From assembly GCF_025965415.1 (NCBI RefSeq), contig NZ_JAOPWY010000167.1, positions 1 to 64,000 on the forward strand: 64,000 bases of DNA, written 5' to 3'. Each line of letters begins with the position of its first letter. Within the stretch, counting starts at the first letter, position 1. Below, in pieces: positions 16,544 to 25,242 of the stretch. Origin of the DNA: Nocardioides sp. (GTDB taxonomy: Bacteria > Actinomycetota > Actinomycetes > Propionibacteriales > Nocardioidaceae). The position numbers and the translations under genes were made by a program. Below the pieces are notes generated by a model. That model saw nothing but the letters and a program-made list of their open reading frames with translations. It searched no databases and was not told the DNA's origin.

Positions 16544-17246
16544 GTGCGAGGGACTCGACACCTACTACGGCGACAGCCAGGTGCTCCACGACACGTCGCT
16601 GAGCATCGGCCCCGGAGAACACATCGGCGTGATCGGCCGCAACGGCATGGGCAAGAGCACGTTGGTCTACACGATCATGGGCATCGTGCGCGCCCGCCGC
16701 GGACGCGTGGTGTTCAACGGCAAGGACCTCACCGGCGCGGCCCCGGAGAAGGTGGCAGCCGCCGGCATCACCCTGGTGCCCCAGGGCCGGCGCGTGTTCG
16801 GTTCCCTGAGCGTGGGGGAGAACCTGCGCGTCTCGCACGTCGACCGCGGGTCTGGGGGGTGGACCGTCGACGAGGTCTGCGACCGTCTCCCGATCCTGCG
16901 TGACCGCTGGTCCCAGCCGGCCGGTCAGATGAGCGGCGGTCAGCAGCAGATGCTCGCCCTGGGCCGTGCGCTGGTCGGCAACGGCGACCTCGTGCTCATG
17001 GACGAGCCCAGCGAGGGCCTCGACCAGCACCACCTCGCGTTGGTCGTCGACGTCGTCCATGAGCTCCGCCGACGTGGCACTGCGGTCCTGGTCGTCGAGC
17101 AGAAGCTGCGCTTCGCCCTCGACATGGTCGACGAGCTCAACGTGATGGTGCGCGGCCAGTTCGTCCAGACCATCTCCACCGAGCAGGCCCGCAACGACCC
17201 GAGCGTGCTCATGGAAGGCCTCGGCTTCGGCTCTGCCGCCGTCTGA
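16530..17246 (+). CDS. ABC transporter ATP-binding protein, LivF family
   Basis: 238 residues. Walker A GRNGMGKST, signature MSGGQQQMLALGRAL, Walker B LVLMDEPSEGL, H-loop replaced by VVEQKL as is normal in LivF. The ATG at 16530 is preceded by GGGAG (about 16519) and lies inside the end of the LivG-type gene. Second ATPase of the importer. Only 38 bases separate its stop from the second hydroxylase, so uptake and first oxidation are probably co-transcribed. Confidence 0.93.
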   Translation: MTLLECEGLDTYYGDSQVLHDTSLSIGPGEHIGVIGRNGMGKSTLVYTIMGIVRARRGRVVFNGKDLTGAAPEKVAAAGITLVPQGRRVFGSLSVGENLRVSHVDRGSGGWTVDEVCDRLPILRDRWSQPAGQMSGGQQQMLALGRALVGNGDLVLMDEPSEGLDQHHLALVVDVVHELRRRGTAVLVVEQKLRFALDMVDELNVMVRGQFVQTISTEQARNDPSVLMEGLGFGSAAV

Positions 17247-17284
17247 ACCACCCGCACACACCATCGAGGGTTGGAGGTAACACC

Positions 17285-19585
17285 GTGCTCGACGCGCGAG
17301 ACCGGGTGACGGGCCGTACGCCGTACGTCATCAACCACGACCTGCCCGGCATGCTGCACTGCCAGGTCGTGCGCTCGACGCTGCCACATGCGCGGATCCT
17401 GGGGGTCGACACCTCGAGGGCATCCGCCGCGCCTGGCGTCCGAGCCGTGGTGACCGGCCAGGACCTGCTCGCGATGGACGACGTGGGGTCGCGGTTCGGT
17501 CCCGTGCTCACCGACCAGTCGGTCCTCGCCCACGACGTCGTGCGCTACGTCGGCGAACCGGTCGTGGCCGTCGTGGCCGAGACGGCCCGCGCTGCCGCCC
17601 TGGCCGCGGAGCTGGTCGAGGTGACCTACGAGGCGATGCCCGCGGTCTTCGACGCCATCGAGGCGTGCAGCGGTCAGGCGCCCAGGCTGTTCACCGAGGT
17701 GCCTGAGCGCGACCCGATGTTCGTGGACATCACCTTGCGCTCGGATCATGAACGCAACATCTGCAACACCTTCACCGTCGAGCGAGGAGACGTCGAGGCC
17801 GGTTTCGAACAGGCCGACCACGTCTTCGACGAGTGGTACGACAGCCCCGCCGTGGGGGCCGTCCCCTTGGAGACGCATGCCGTGGTGGCCGATTGGCGCC
17901 CCGACGGCGTCACCGTGTGGACCAACACCCAGACCCCGCACATCGTCCGCCGCCAGCTGGCCTTGCTGCTGCGCACCACCTTGAGCAGGGTCCGTGTCAT
18001 CGTGCCCGCAGTCGGCGGGGGGTTCGGCGCCAAGGCCTACGCCGCCATCGAGCCCGTCGCCGTGCTCATGTCGAAGATCTGCCGCGCACCGGTGCGCATG
18101 CACCTTCGCCGCGACGAAGAGTTCGTCACGATGACCAAGCACGCCATGAAGGTCCGCCTGCGCACCGGCGTCACCGATCAGGGCGACATCGTCGCTCGTG
18201 AGGCCACCGCGTACTACAACGCGGGCGCCTACGCCACGATCAGCCCCCGCAAGGTGATGTTCGCCGGCTACGGCCTCAACGGCCCGTACCGGATCCCGAA
18301 CGTGCGCATCAACGCTCACGCGGTCTTGACGAACACCCCGCCGGCGGGCGCGTACCGAGGCTTCGCCATCAATCAGGCCGCCTGGGCGTATGAGAACCAG
18401 ATGGACACCATCGCCGAGCATCTCGGCATCGACGCCGTCGAGCTGCGTCGCCGCAACCTGCTCGTCGACGGAGACACCTTCTGCACCGGCGAACAGCTCG
18501 ATCACCTCAACTTCGTCGACATGCTCGACACCGTCGCCGAGAAGATCGGGTGGGGCCAAGGTCCCGCCGTGGAACGTGACGGCGACGTCGTGCGCGCCTG
18601 GGGCGTCAGCGCGGTCATCGAGGGGACCATCACCCCCTCGACGTCCGCTGCGGCGGTGCGCGTCAACGACGACGGCAGCGTCGTGGTGTTGACCAGCTCG
18701 GTGGAGATGGGTCAAGGGATCCGGTCCGCGCTGGCCTACAACGTCGCCGAGCACCTCGGTGTGTCCACGGACGACGTGCAGGTCTCCTACGTCGACACCG
18801 ACCTGACCCCCTACGACCAGCAGACCACCGCCAGCCGATCCGCGTTCTCCATGGGCGAAGCCCTGGGTCGTGCCTCCGAGGACCTCATCGACAAGATCCG
18901 CCACCTCGCCGCAGGCCTGCTCGAGGCACCTGTCGAGGAGATCGAGTTCGACCAGGGCGCGGTTCAGGTCCGGGGAGTGCCCGACACCCGCATGAACATG
19001 GGCGACGTGATCCGACGCACGATGAGCGGGGACGTGCTGGGGGAGGGCACCTTCACCACCTCCGGCGGACTGGACCCGTTCACGGGTCAAGGCATCGGTT
19101 CTGCGCACTGGCACCAGTCCATCGGCGCCGCGCAAGTCGCGGTGGACCTCGCCACCGGACGTGTCACCCTCGAGCGCTACCACGGAGCCGTGTTCGCCGG
19201 AAAGGTCATCGACCCGCTCGGCGCCCAGCATCAGTGCGAAGGTTGCCTGCTGTTCGGCGTCGGAAACGCGTTGTTCGAGGAGCTGGTCTACGCCGACGGG
19301 CAGCTGGTCAACGGAAGCCTCGCTGACTACATGGTCCCCACCTTGGAGGACCTACCACCTGAGCGCACCTTCGACCTGGTTGAGGACCCTGAGCGTGCGG
19401 AGCCGCACGGCCTCGGCGAACCGGCGCTGCCGCCCATCGCCCCCGCGATGAGCAACGCCGTCTACCGGGCCACCGGAGTGCGCGTGACCTCCCTGCCTCT
19501 CACCTCCGAACGTGTCTACCGGGCATTGCAGGACGTGAAGGCACCGGCTCCATCAACGACCGGAGCAGAAGGCGGTGTGGCATGA
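17285..19585 (+). CDS. Molybdenum hydroxylase 2, molybdopterin-binding large subunit
   Basis: 766-residue paralogue of the large subunit at 3267. Same architecture: hammerhead domain (about 1-125), then AVGGGFGAKAYAAIEP, AYRGFA (AYRGYG in set 1), SSVEMGQGIRS, and the catalytic Glu in HGLGEPALPP. Again no CO-dehydrogenase cysteine loop. GTG start with GGAGGT 6 bases upstream. Sequence identity with set 1 is clearly partial, fitting a different but related substrate such as the hydroxylated product of the first reaction. Followed by its own FeS and FAD subunits. Confidence 0.94.
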   Translation: MLDARDRVTGRTPYVINHDLPGMLHCQVVRSTLPHARILGVDTSRASAAPGVRAVVTGQDLLAMDDVGSRFGPVLTDQSVLAHDVVRYVGEPVVAVVAETARAAALAAELVEVTYEAMPAVFDAIEACSGQAPRLFTEVPERDPMFVDITLRSDHERNICNTFTVERGDVEAGFEQADHVFDEWYDSPAVGAVPLETHAVVADWRPDGVTVWTNTQTPHIVRRQLALLLRTTLSRVRVIVPAVGGGFGAKAYAAIEPVAVLMSKICRAPVRMHLRRDEEFVTMTKHAMKVRLRTGVTDQGDIVAREATAYYNAGAYATISPRKVMFAGYGLNGPYRIPNVRINAHAVLTNTPPAGAYRGFAINQAAWAYENQMDTIAEHLGIDAVELRRRNLLVDGDTFCTGEQLDHLNFVDMLDTVAEKIGWGQGPAVERDGDVVRAWGVSAVIEGTITPSTSAAAVRVNDDGSVVVLTSSVEMGQGIRSALAYNVAEHLGVSTDDVQVSYVDTDLTPYDQQTTASRSAFSMGEALGRASEDLIDKIRHLAAGLLEAPVEEIEFDQGAVQVRGVPDTRMNMGDVIRRTMSGDVLGEGTFTTSGGLDPFTGQGIGSAHWHQSIGAAQVAVDLATGRVTLERYHGAVFAGKVIDPLGAQHQCEGCLLFGVGNALFEELVYADGQLVNGSLADYMVPTLEDLPPERTFDLVEDPERAEPHGLGEPALPPIAPAMSNAVYRATGVRVTSLPLTSERVYRALQDVKAPAPSTTGAEGGVA

Positions 19586-20241
19586 GCAACGACGAGGACA
19601 CCCTGGTCCTTCTGCCCGACGAGGACGGCGACGTCCAGCTCACCTTGAACGTGAACGGGCACCAGCGCAAGGTCACAGCCCGCCCCACGCAGCCCCTGCT
19701 GGAAGTCCTGCGGGACGAGCTGCGTCTGCACGGCGCTCGAAGCGGCTGCGGTGTGGGAATCTGCGGTGCCTGCACCGTGCTGCGCGATGGCGCGGCCGTC
19801 AACAGCTGCCTGACCCTGGCCGGCCTGTGCGCCGACGCCGAGATCACCACCATCGAGGGCCTCGACGGCGGCGAAGACGACCTCTCGCCGGTCCAGGATG
19901 CGTTCTTGCGTCACCGTGCGTTCCAGTGCTCGTACTGCACCTCGGGGTTCATCCTCGCCCTCGAGGCACTCCTGCTCAGGAACCCTCGCCCCACTGAGAA
20001 GGACGTTCGCGACGCCTTCAGCGGTCAGGTGTGCCGGTGCGGCAGCTACACGCAGATCATGGCCGCGGCGCTGGAGTTCGTGGCCGGGGAGTCAGTCACC
20101 GAGGAGTCCGCCGCCCTGGAGTCGACCGCGGAGTCCGCGGCTGAGGAAGCGGCGGCACGTGAGTCCTCCGGTGCTTCTGTCGCCGGATCCATCGCCGATG
20201 AGCTCGTCCCGGGGGACGCGAAGGCAGGCGGAGACCAGTGA
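19582..20241 (+). CDS. Molybdenum hydroxylase 2, 2Fe-2S subunit with acidic tail
   Basis: 219 residues. Cluster motifs GARSGCGVGICGACTVL with the downstream Cys, CSYCTSGF and VCRCGSY are complete by about residue 155. Beyond the usual family end (about 165 residues) there is an Ala/Ser/Glu-rich extension of about 50 residues made of degenerate ESxxEESAA units. Set 1 lacks this tail, so it is lineage-specific and may be disordered. ATGA overlap with the large subunit. Confidence 0.93.
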   Translation: MSNDEDTLVLLPDEDGDVQLTLNVNGHQRKVTARPTQPLLEVLRDELRLHGARSGCGVGICGACTVLRDGAAVNSCLTLAGLCADAEITTIEGLDGGEDDLSPVQDAFLRHRAFQCSYCTSGFILALEALLLRNPRPTEKDVRDAFSGQVCRCGSYTQIMAAALEFVAGESVTEESAALESTAESAAEEAAARESSGASVAGSIADELVPGDAKAGGDQ

Positions 20242-21128
20242 CCTCACCGCCCATCTTCTTCCCCCGAACGCTGAGCGATGCCTGCGAGATCCTCGCGGAC
20301 TACGACGGGCAGGCCAAGGTCGTTGCGGGGGCGACCGCCCTGTCGCTGCTCATGGGTCAGAAGCTTGTTGACCCCGAGGCGCTCGTGTCGTTGAGCAGGA
20401 TCGCCGACCTCGACCAGATCACCGTCACTGAGGGGGTGGTGACCCTCGGCGCGCTCGTCAAGCACGCCGATGTCGACCGGTCCGAGGTCGTGCGGGAGCA
20501 CGCGCGCGTCCTGGCGCAGTCCTTCGCCGTCGTCGGCAACCCGCGCATCCGCGCAGCCGCGACCGTGGGTGGCGTCCTCGCCGAGGCCGACTACGCCTCC
20601 GATCCGCCGGCACCCGTGGTGCTCCTCGACGGATGGGTCACGGTGGTCGGTCCGGGTGGAACCCGTGAGATCGCCGCCTCGGACTTGTTCGTCGGCTTCT
20701 ACGAGACCAGCCTCGAAGCCGACGAGGTCATCTCCCACCTTCACGTTCCCGTGACGGACCCGGCCGCCTACACCTCGTACCTGAAGTACTCCTCCAGGTC
20801 GGCAGAGGACCGCCCGTGTGTCGGCGTGGCCGTGTTGGTCCACGTCGGCGTCGATGGTTCCTGCGCGGACGTGCGAGTCAGCGTCGGCGCAGCCGCGGAA
20901 GTCCCGCTGCGGTTGCGCGAGGTCGAGAAGGAGGCCGTCGGTCACGTGCTCGACGACGCCCGCATCGCCCACATCGCCCAGGCGTACGCCGATGCCCTGG
21001 ACCCCATCGAGGACGTACGCGGAAGCGGTTGGTACCGCACCGAGATGACTCGAAACCTGATCTCGCGCGCCCTCGCGAACGCACGCGACACTGCGCCCCG
21101 AGCAACTGAAGCAGGAGAGAAAGAATGA
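20238..21128 (+). CDS. Molybdenum hydroxylase 2, FAD-binding subunit
   Basis: 296 residues. Flavin motifs VVAGATALSLLM (about 29-40; set 1 has GGT) and ATVGGVLAEADYASDPPA (about 107-124), then the CO_deh_flav_C domain ending with IEDVRGSGWYR. GTG start overlapping the FeS-subunit stop as GTGA, and a 4-base overlap with the following CoxG fusion gene. Completes the second heterotrimer. Confidence 0.93.
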   Translation: MTSPPIFFPRTLSDACEILADYDGQAKVVAGATALSLLMGQKLVDPEALVSLSRIADLDQITVTEGVVTLGALVKHADVDRSEVVREHARVLAQSFAVVGNPRIRAAATVGGVLAEADYASDPPAPVVLLDGWVTVVGPGGTREIAASDLFVGFYETSLEADEVISHLHVPVTDPAAYTSYLKYSSRSAEDRPCVGVAVLVHVGVDGSCADVRVSVGAAAEVPLRLREVEKEAVGHVLDDARIAHIAQAYADALDPIEDVRGSGWYRTEMTRNLISRALANARDTAPRATEAGEKE

Positions 21129-22405
21129 TCGTAGACAGGCGGATCGTCATCGACGCCGCGGCTGCCGAGACGTTCAAGCGTGTCGTCGACATCCCGTTCG
21201 TCGGCGAGTGCCTTCCCGGCGCGTCTGGCATTCGCGACGAAGGAGATGGCGTCTACGCCGGCAACTTCATCGTCAAGGTGGGGCCGGTCAAGGTGAATCT
21301 CGAGGGGACCGTCAGCATCACCGAACAAGACGCCGACGCACGCCGCGCGGTGCTGCAGATGAAGGGTTCGGACCGACGAGTCGGCGGCGAGGTCGTCGGC
21401 CGCATGGACCTCGCTGTCGAGGAGAGCGGCGATGCCGCGTCACTGCTGGTCGTACACACCGAGTTCACCATCTCGGGCAAGCTCGGCCAGTTCGGACAGG
21501 CCGTCATGCTGAAGAAGGCCGACCAGATCACTGAGGGCTTCGTCGACGAGTTCTCCCGACGCATGACCGACCTTCGCGTGGCCGCGGCCGAACAGGGTCA
21601 CGTCACGGCGCCCGAGACGCCCGCGCCGGTCGGTGCCCCCGAGGCCGAGGGTGGTCCGCAGGGTCTTGCGGGACCCGTGGCGGCTGCGGTCGCGCCCGGA
21701 GTCGTTGCCCGCCCCGAGCCGGTCGTCGTGGCCCCGGTCGACATGGTCGACCCCATGCCGCTGCTGCACGCCCTGCTCGGTCTGTTGCGCCGCAGCCGGC
21801 ACTTCACCCACGTCGACTCCCGTGCGGACCTGGCGGAGAAGTCCGCGGGCACCGAACCCGTGTGGGTCACTCACGAAGCCATGCGCTCCGGTGTCCGCGG
21901 AGCCGACGTCGCACCTGCGCCGGCATATGTGATCGAGGCACGCCTGGGCAGGGCCGAGGACGTGCCCGCCTTCTGGCGCGACGCCACGCGCGCAAGCCTG
22001 GACGGGGCCGCAGCCATCGCGCTGACGCCGATGGGACCTGCTGTCGCCGACGTCTCCGTGCTTGCTCGGCTCGGTTCAGCGCTCGCCCTGCACACCGGCC
22101 GCCCGGTGCTCGTCGTCGCGACGACGCCGTGGTCGCTGATGTCGGTGGCTCGAGTGGCCCAGACCGGCGTCGTGCACGGCATCGTCGCTGACACCGGTGC
22201 CATCACCTCCGCAGAGGCGACGACGTGGATGTGCCTGGCCGTCGAGGAGGTCCGGCGAGCCGGCCTCGAGTCGCCGCTGGTTGCGGGACCCAGCACGTCG
22301 CGCGCGGACGACGACGCCCTGCGCGCTGCCGGCGCGGACGGTGTCATCCGACGCCGCACGTCGCGCAACCCCGTCAGGCGAGTCGCTGCGGCTCGAAGGC
22401 GCTGA
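21125..22405 (+). CDS. CoxG-type SRPBCC protein fused to an unidentified C-terminal domain
   Basis: 426 residues, about twice the normal CoxG length. Residues 1-150 are a CoxG domain (FVGECLPGASGIRDEGDGVYAGNFIVKVGP ... ISGKLGQFGQAVMLKKADQITEGFVDEF). An Ala/Pro/Val linker (about 160-205) follows. The last 220 residues are an alternating beta/alpha region (PVLVVATTPWSLMSVARVAQ, GIVADTGAITSAEATTWMCLAVEEVRRAGLESPLVAG, DDALRAAGADGVIRR) that resembles the second half of a TIM barrel of the BtpA/phosphate-binding type. I cannot name this domain. Operon position after hydroxylase 2 suggests a maturation or membrane-tethering role for that enzyme. Confidence 0.8.
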   Translation: MIVDRRIVIDAAAAETFKRVVDIPFVGECLPGASGIRDEGDGVYAGNFIVKVGPVKVNLEGTVSITEQDADARRAVLQMKGSDRRVGGEVVGRMDLAVEESGDAASLLVVHTEFTISGKLGQFGQAVMLKKADQITEGFVDEFSRRMTDLRVAAAEQGHVTAPETPAPVGAPEAEGGPQGLAGPVAAAVAPGVVARPEPVVVAPVDMVDPMPLLHALLGLLRRSRHFTHVDSRADLAEKSAGTEPVWVTHEAMRSGVRGADVAPAPAYVIEARLGRAEDVPAFWRDATRASLDGAAAIALTPMGPAVADVSVLARLGSALALHTGRPVLVVATTPWSLMSVARVAQTGVVHGIVADTGAITSAEATTWMCLAVEEVRRAGLESPLVAGPSTSRADDDALRAAGADGVIRRRTSRNPVRRVAAARRR

Positions 22406-22417
22406 CAGGGCTGCACG

Positions 22418-23611
22418 ATGCGTGAGGTCCTCGACGAGTTGCTCGCCTGGTGGTCGGCCGGGGAAGTAGTCGGCGCCGGAACGGTCGTCGACACGTTCCG
22501 CTCGGCTCCCCAGCCGCCTGGAGCAACCATGCTCGTCGGACCAGACGGCACCGTGGCGGGCTCGGTGTCCGGGGGGTGCGTGGAAGGCACTGTCTACGAC
22601 CTCGCTGCGGCGGTGCGAGAGACCCGAGAGGGGGCACTGCACTGGTTCGGGGTCTCCGACGACGACGCCTTCTCCGTCGGGCTGACCTGCGGCGGTGAGC
22701 TCGCGATCCTCATCACCGCCATCGATCAGGCCACCTTCGCGGACTTCGACCAGTTCGTCGACGACGTGAAGGCGGGTCGCCCCGTAGCGCTGGCCACCAT
22801 CATCGAGCATCCCGACCCGACGCGCATCGGGCGACGGCTCGTCCTGCGACCCGCCCAGCCCCACTCCACGGGTGGGACCTCCACAGGCGACCTGGGTAGC
22901 GAACGGCTCAACCGCGCAGTCCTCGACGACGGACTGGGCCTTCTGTCGGCTGGCCAGGACAGCGTCATCGAATACGGTCCAGAAGGACAACGCCTCGAGC
23001 ACGGATGCCGCGTGTTCGTCTGCTCCTTCGCCCCGGCTCCGCGGCTGATCGTGTTCGGCGCCATCGACTTCGCCAAGTCGATGACGACAGCCGGGCGCTT
23101 CCTCGGCTACGACGTCACCTTGTGCGATGCCCGTCCGATCTTCGCCACCTCCGAACGGTTCCCCGACGCCGATCGGGTCGTGGTGGACTGGCCGCACCGC
23201 TACCTGGCGGCCGAGCGAGACGCCGGGCGTCTCGACGCGCGCACGGCACTCACGGTCTTGACTCACGACCCGAAGTTCGACGTACCACTCCTCGAGGTGG
23301 CCCTTCGCCTGCCCGAGGTGGGCTACGTGGGGGCGATGGGGTCGCGTCAGGCGCACGAGGACCGATTGTCCAGGCTGCGCGAAGCCGGTGTGACCGCCGC
23401 TGAGCTCGCACGTTTGCGCTCGCCCATCGGTCTGGACCTGCGCGGACGCACCGCGGCCGAGACGGCGATGAGCATCGGCGCCGAGATCGTGGCGCTTCGC
23501 TGGGGCGGCACGGGGGCGCCGCTCTCGCGTGTGAACGGAAGCATCCATCAGCATGCAAGTGCGGACAACGCAACCACGCGCGAAGACCCTCGTCATCCGC
23601 GCCGGCGCTGA
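22418..23611 (+). CDS. XdhC/CoxI-family molybdenum hydroxylase maturation factor
   Basis: 397 residues. The N-terminal XdhC_CoxI domain has LVGPDGTVAGSVSGGCVEG (about 29-47) and LTCGGELAILI. The C-terminal Rossmann domain (from about residue 208, PRLIVFGAIDFAKSMTTAGRFLGYDVTLCDARPIF) and the block VGYVGAMGSRQAHEDRLSRLREAG are typical. XdhC proteins bind molybdenum cofactor, promote its sulfuration and load it into XDH-type enzymes. One copy is present for two hydroxylases, so it probably serves both. The middle (about 125-180) is longer than in short XdhC proteins. Confidence 0.92.
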   Translation: MREVLDELLAWWSAGEVVGAGTVVDTFRSAPQPPGATMLVGPDGTVAGSVSGGCVEGTVYDLAAAVRETREGALHWFGVSDDDAFSVGLTCGGELAILITAIDQATFADFDQFVDDVKAGRPVALATIIEHPDPTRIGRRLVLRPAQPHSTGGTSTGDLGSERLNRAVLDDGLGLLSAGQDSVIEYGPEGQRLEHGCRVFVCSFAPAPRLIVFGAIDFAKSMTTAGRFLGYDVTLCDARPIFATSERFPDADRVVVDWPHRYLAAERDAGRLDARTALTVLTHDPKFDVPLLEVALRLPEVGYVGAMGSRQAHEDRLSRLREAGVTAAELARLRSPIGLDLRGRTAAETAMSIGAEIVALRWGGTGAPLSRVNGSIHQHASADNATTREDPRHPRRR

Positions 23612-23639
23612 CACGCACGAAATTCATGGCTGCAACGGC

Positions 23640-23676
23640 TTGTGCTCGACCGCCGTCTCTGCATACAGTTGTATTC
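23640..23676 (+). promoter_or_regulatory. Promoter with operator copy E before the flavoprotein dehydrogenase
   Basis: TTGTGC (23640-23645), 18-base spacer, TACAGT (23664-23669). The element GCATACAGTTGTATTC (23661-23676) lies over the -10 box and is nearly identical to the minus strand of copy C. The inner ATACA-N2-TGTAT is an inverted repeat, the best view of the operator symmetry. Confidence 0.7.
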
Positions 23677-23698
23677 AGACGATACGAGAGGCGGCAAA

Positions 23699-25165
23699 AT
23701 GTCGAAGCGAGTCATTGTCGTAGGCGGGGGCAACGCAGCCCTGTGTGCGGCTCTTTCTGCCCGTGAGAACGGAGCAGACGTTGTGGTGCTCGAGCGCGCC
23801 GACGGCGACCTGAAGGGCGGCAACACCGCCTTCACCGCGGGCGCGATGCGCGTGGCGTACGAGGGAGTCGACGACCTGCTCACCTTGATGCCCGAGCTGA
23901 CCGAGGACGAGCTGGCCACCACCGACTTCGGCAGCTACCCCGCGTCGGACTTCTTCGACGACATCGCACGCGTCACCGAGTACCGGACCGACCCTGAGCT
24001 CGCCAGCGTCCTGGCCGACGAGAGCCTGCCGACGCTGCAGTGGATGAACAAGCAGGGCGTGCGGTTCGTGCCCATCTATGGTCGCCAGGCCTTCAAGATC
24101 GACGGCCGCTTCAAGTTCTGGGGCGGTCTGACCGTCGAGGTGTCCGGCGGAGGCCCCGGCCTGGTCGACGCACTCACCAAGGCCGCCGCCAATGCCGGCG
24201 TGCAGGTCGAGTACGGCGCACGCGTGCTCTCGCTCGTCGCAGGTGACCAGGGCGTGACCGGGGTCACGGTGCGGCAGAACGGCGTCACCCGGGAGGAGCA
24301 CGCAGACGCGGTGATCCTCGCCAGCGGCGGCTTCCAGGCGAACACCGCCTGGCGGACCCAGTACCTGGGCCCGAACTGGGACCTGGCCAAGGTGCGCGGC
24401 ACCCAGTTCAACACCGGCGACGGTCACGACATGGCACTGCGTATCGGCGCCAGCCCCGCGGGCAACTGGTCCGGCTGCCATGCCGTCAGCTGGGAGCTCA
24501 ACGCGCCGGAGTTCGGCGACATGGCCGTCGGTGACCACTTCCAGAAGCACAGCTACCCGTGGTCGGTGATGATCAACGCCGAGGGCAAGCGATTCGTCGA
24601 TGAGGGCGCAGACTTCCGCAACTACACCTACGCCAAGTACGGACGCCGGGTGCTTGAGCAGCCCGGCCAGTTCGCCTGGCAGGTCTTCGACAGCAAGGTC
24701 AGCCACCTGCTGCGCGACGAGTACCGCATCAAGCAGGTCACCAAGGTCACCGCGAACACCCTCGAGGAGCTCGCCAAGAAGATGGACGGCGTGGACCCCG
24801 AAGGCTTCCTCGCCGAGATCCGCGCATACAACGCAGCCATCGACCAGGACGTCGCCTTCGACCCGAACGTCAAGGACGGACGTGGGACCACGGGTCTGGC
24901 GGTCAACAAGACCAACTGGGCCAACACCATCGAGGACGGGCCGTTCGAGGCCTACGCGGTCACCTGCGGCATCACCTTCACGTTCGGGGGCCTGCGCATC
25001 AATCCCGACGCCCAGGTGCTGGACACGGACCAGCGTGTCATCCCCAACCTGTACGCAGCAGGCGAGATCGTCGGCGGCGTCTTCTACTTCAACTACCCGG
25101 GTGGATCGGGACTGACGAACGGTTCCGTCTTCGGGAAGATCGCCGGAGCGAACGCGGCTCGCTAG
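23699..25165 (+). CDS. TcuA-like FAD-dependent dehydrogenase (fumarate reductase/tricarballylate dehydrogenase family)
   Basis: 488 residues. N-terminal FAD dinucleotide-binding motif VIVVGGGNAALCAALSARENGADVVVLERA, GGNTAFTAG, the capping region, and the C-terminal FAD motif LYAAGEIVGG followed by YPGGSGLTNGSVFGK. The opening GGGNAALCAALSA and overall length match TcuA, which oxidises tricarballylate to cis-aconitate. Ketosteroid dehydrogenases and urocanate reductases share the fold, so substrate is not certain. No covalent-flavin histidine or haem domain is seen. GAGAGGCGG lies just before the ATG. Has its own copy of the island operator, so it belongs to the regulon and would feed the TCA cycle. 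Confidence 0.85.
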   Translation: MSKRVIVVGGGNAALCAALSARENGADVVVLERADGDLKGGNTAFTAGAMRVAYEGVDDLLTLMPELTEDELATTDFGSYPASDFFDDIARVTEYRTDPELASVLADESLPTLQWMNKQGVRFVPIYGRQAFKIDGRFKFWGGLTVEVSGGGPGLVDALTKAAANAGVQVEYGARVLSLVAGDQGVTGVTVRQNGVTREEHADAVILASGGFQANTAWRTQYLGPNWDLAKVRGTQFNTGDGHDMALRIGASPAGNWSGCHAVSWELNAPEFGDMAVGDHFQKHSYPWSVMINAEGKRFVDEGADFRNYTYAKYGRRVLEQPGQFAWQVFDSKVSHLLRDEYRIKQVTKVTANTLEELAKKMDGVDPEGFLAEIRAYNAAIDQDVAFDPNVKDGRGTTGLAVNKTNWANTIEDGPFEAYAVTCGITFTFGGLRINPDAQVLDTDQRVIPNLYAAGEIVGGVFYFNYPGGSGLTNGSVFGKIAGANAAR

Positions 25166-25242
25166 TGCGGTCTTCGGCGGTTGCGGGCAGAGTGCGTCGA
25201 CGCATCCAGAGAAACGCTCCACGGGATCATGGGAGGACACCT

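Noticed and set aside
2398-22405. Aerobic CO dehydrogenase (cox) reading of the two CoxMLS-like sets with CoxG
   Set aside because: Both large subunits have AYRGYG/AYRGFA in place of the AYXCSFR loop that holds the Cu-bound cysteine of CO dehydrogenase.
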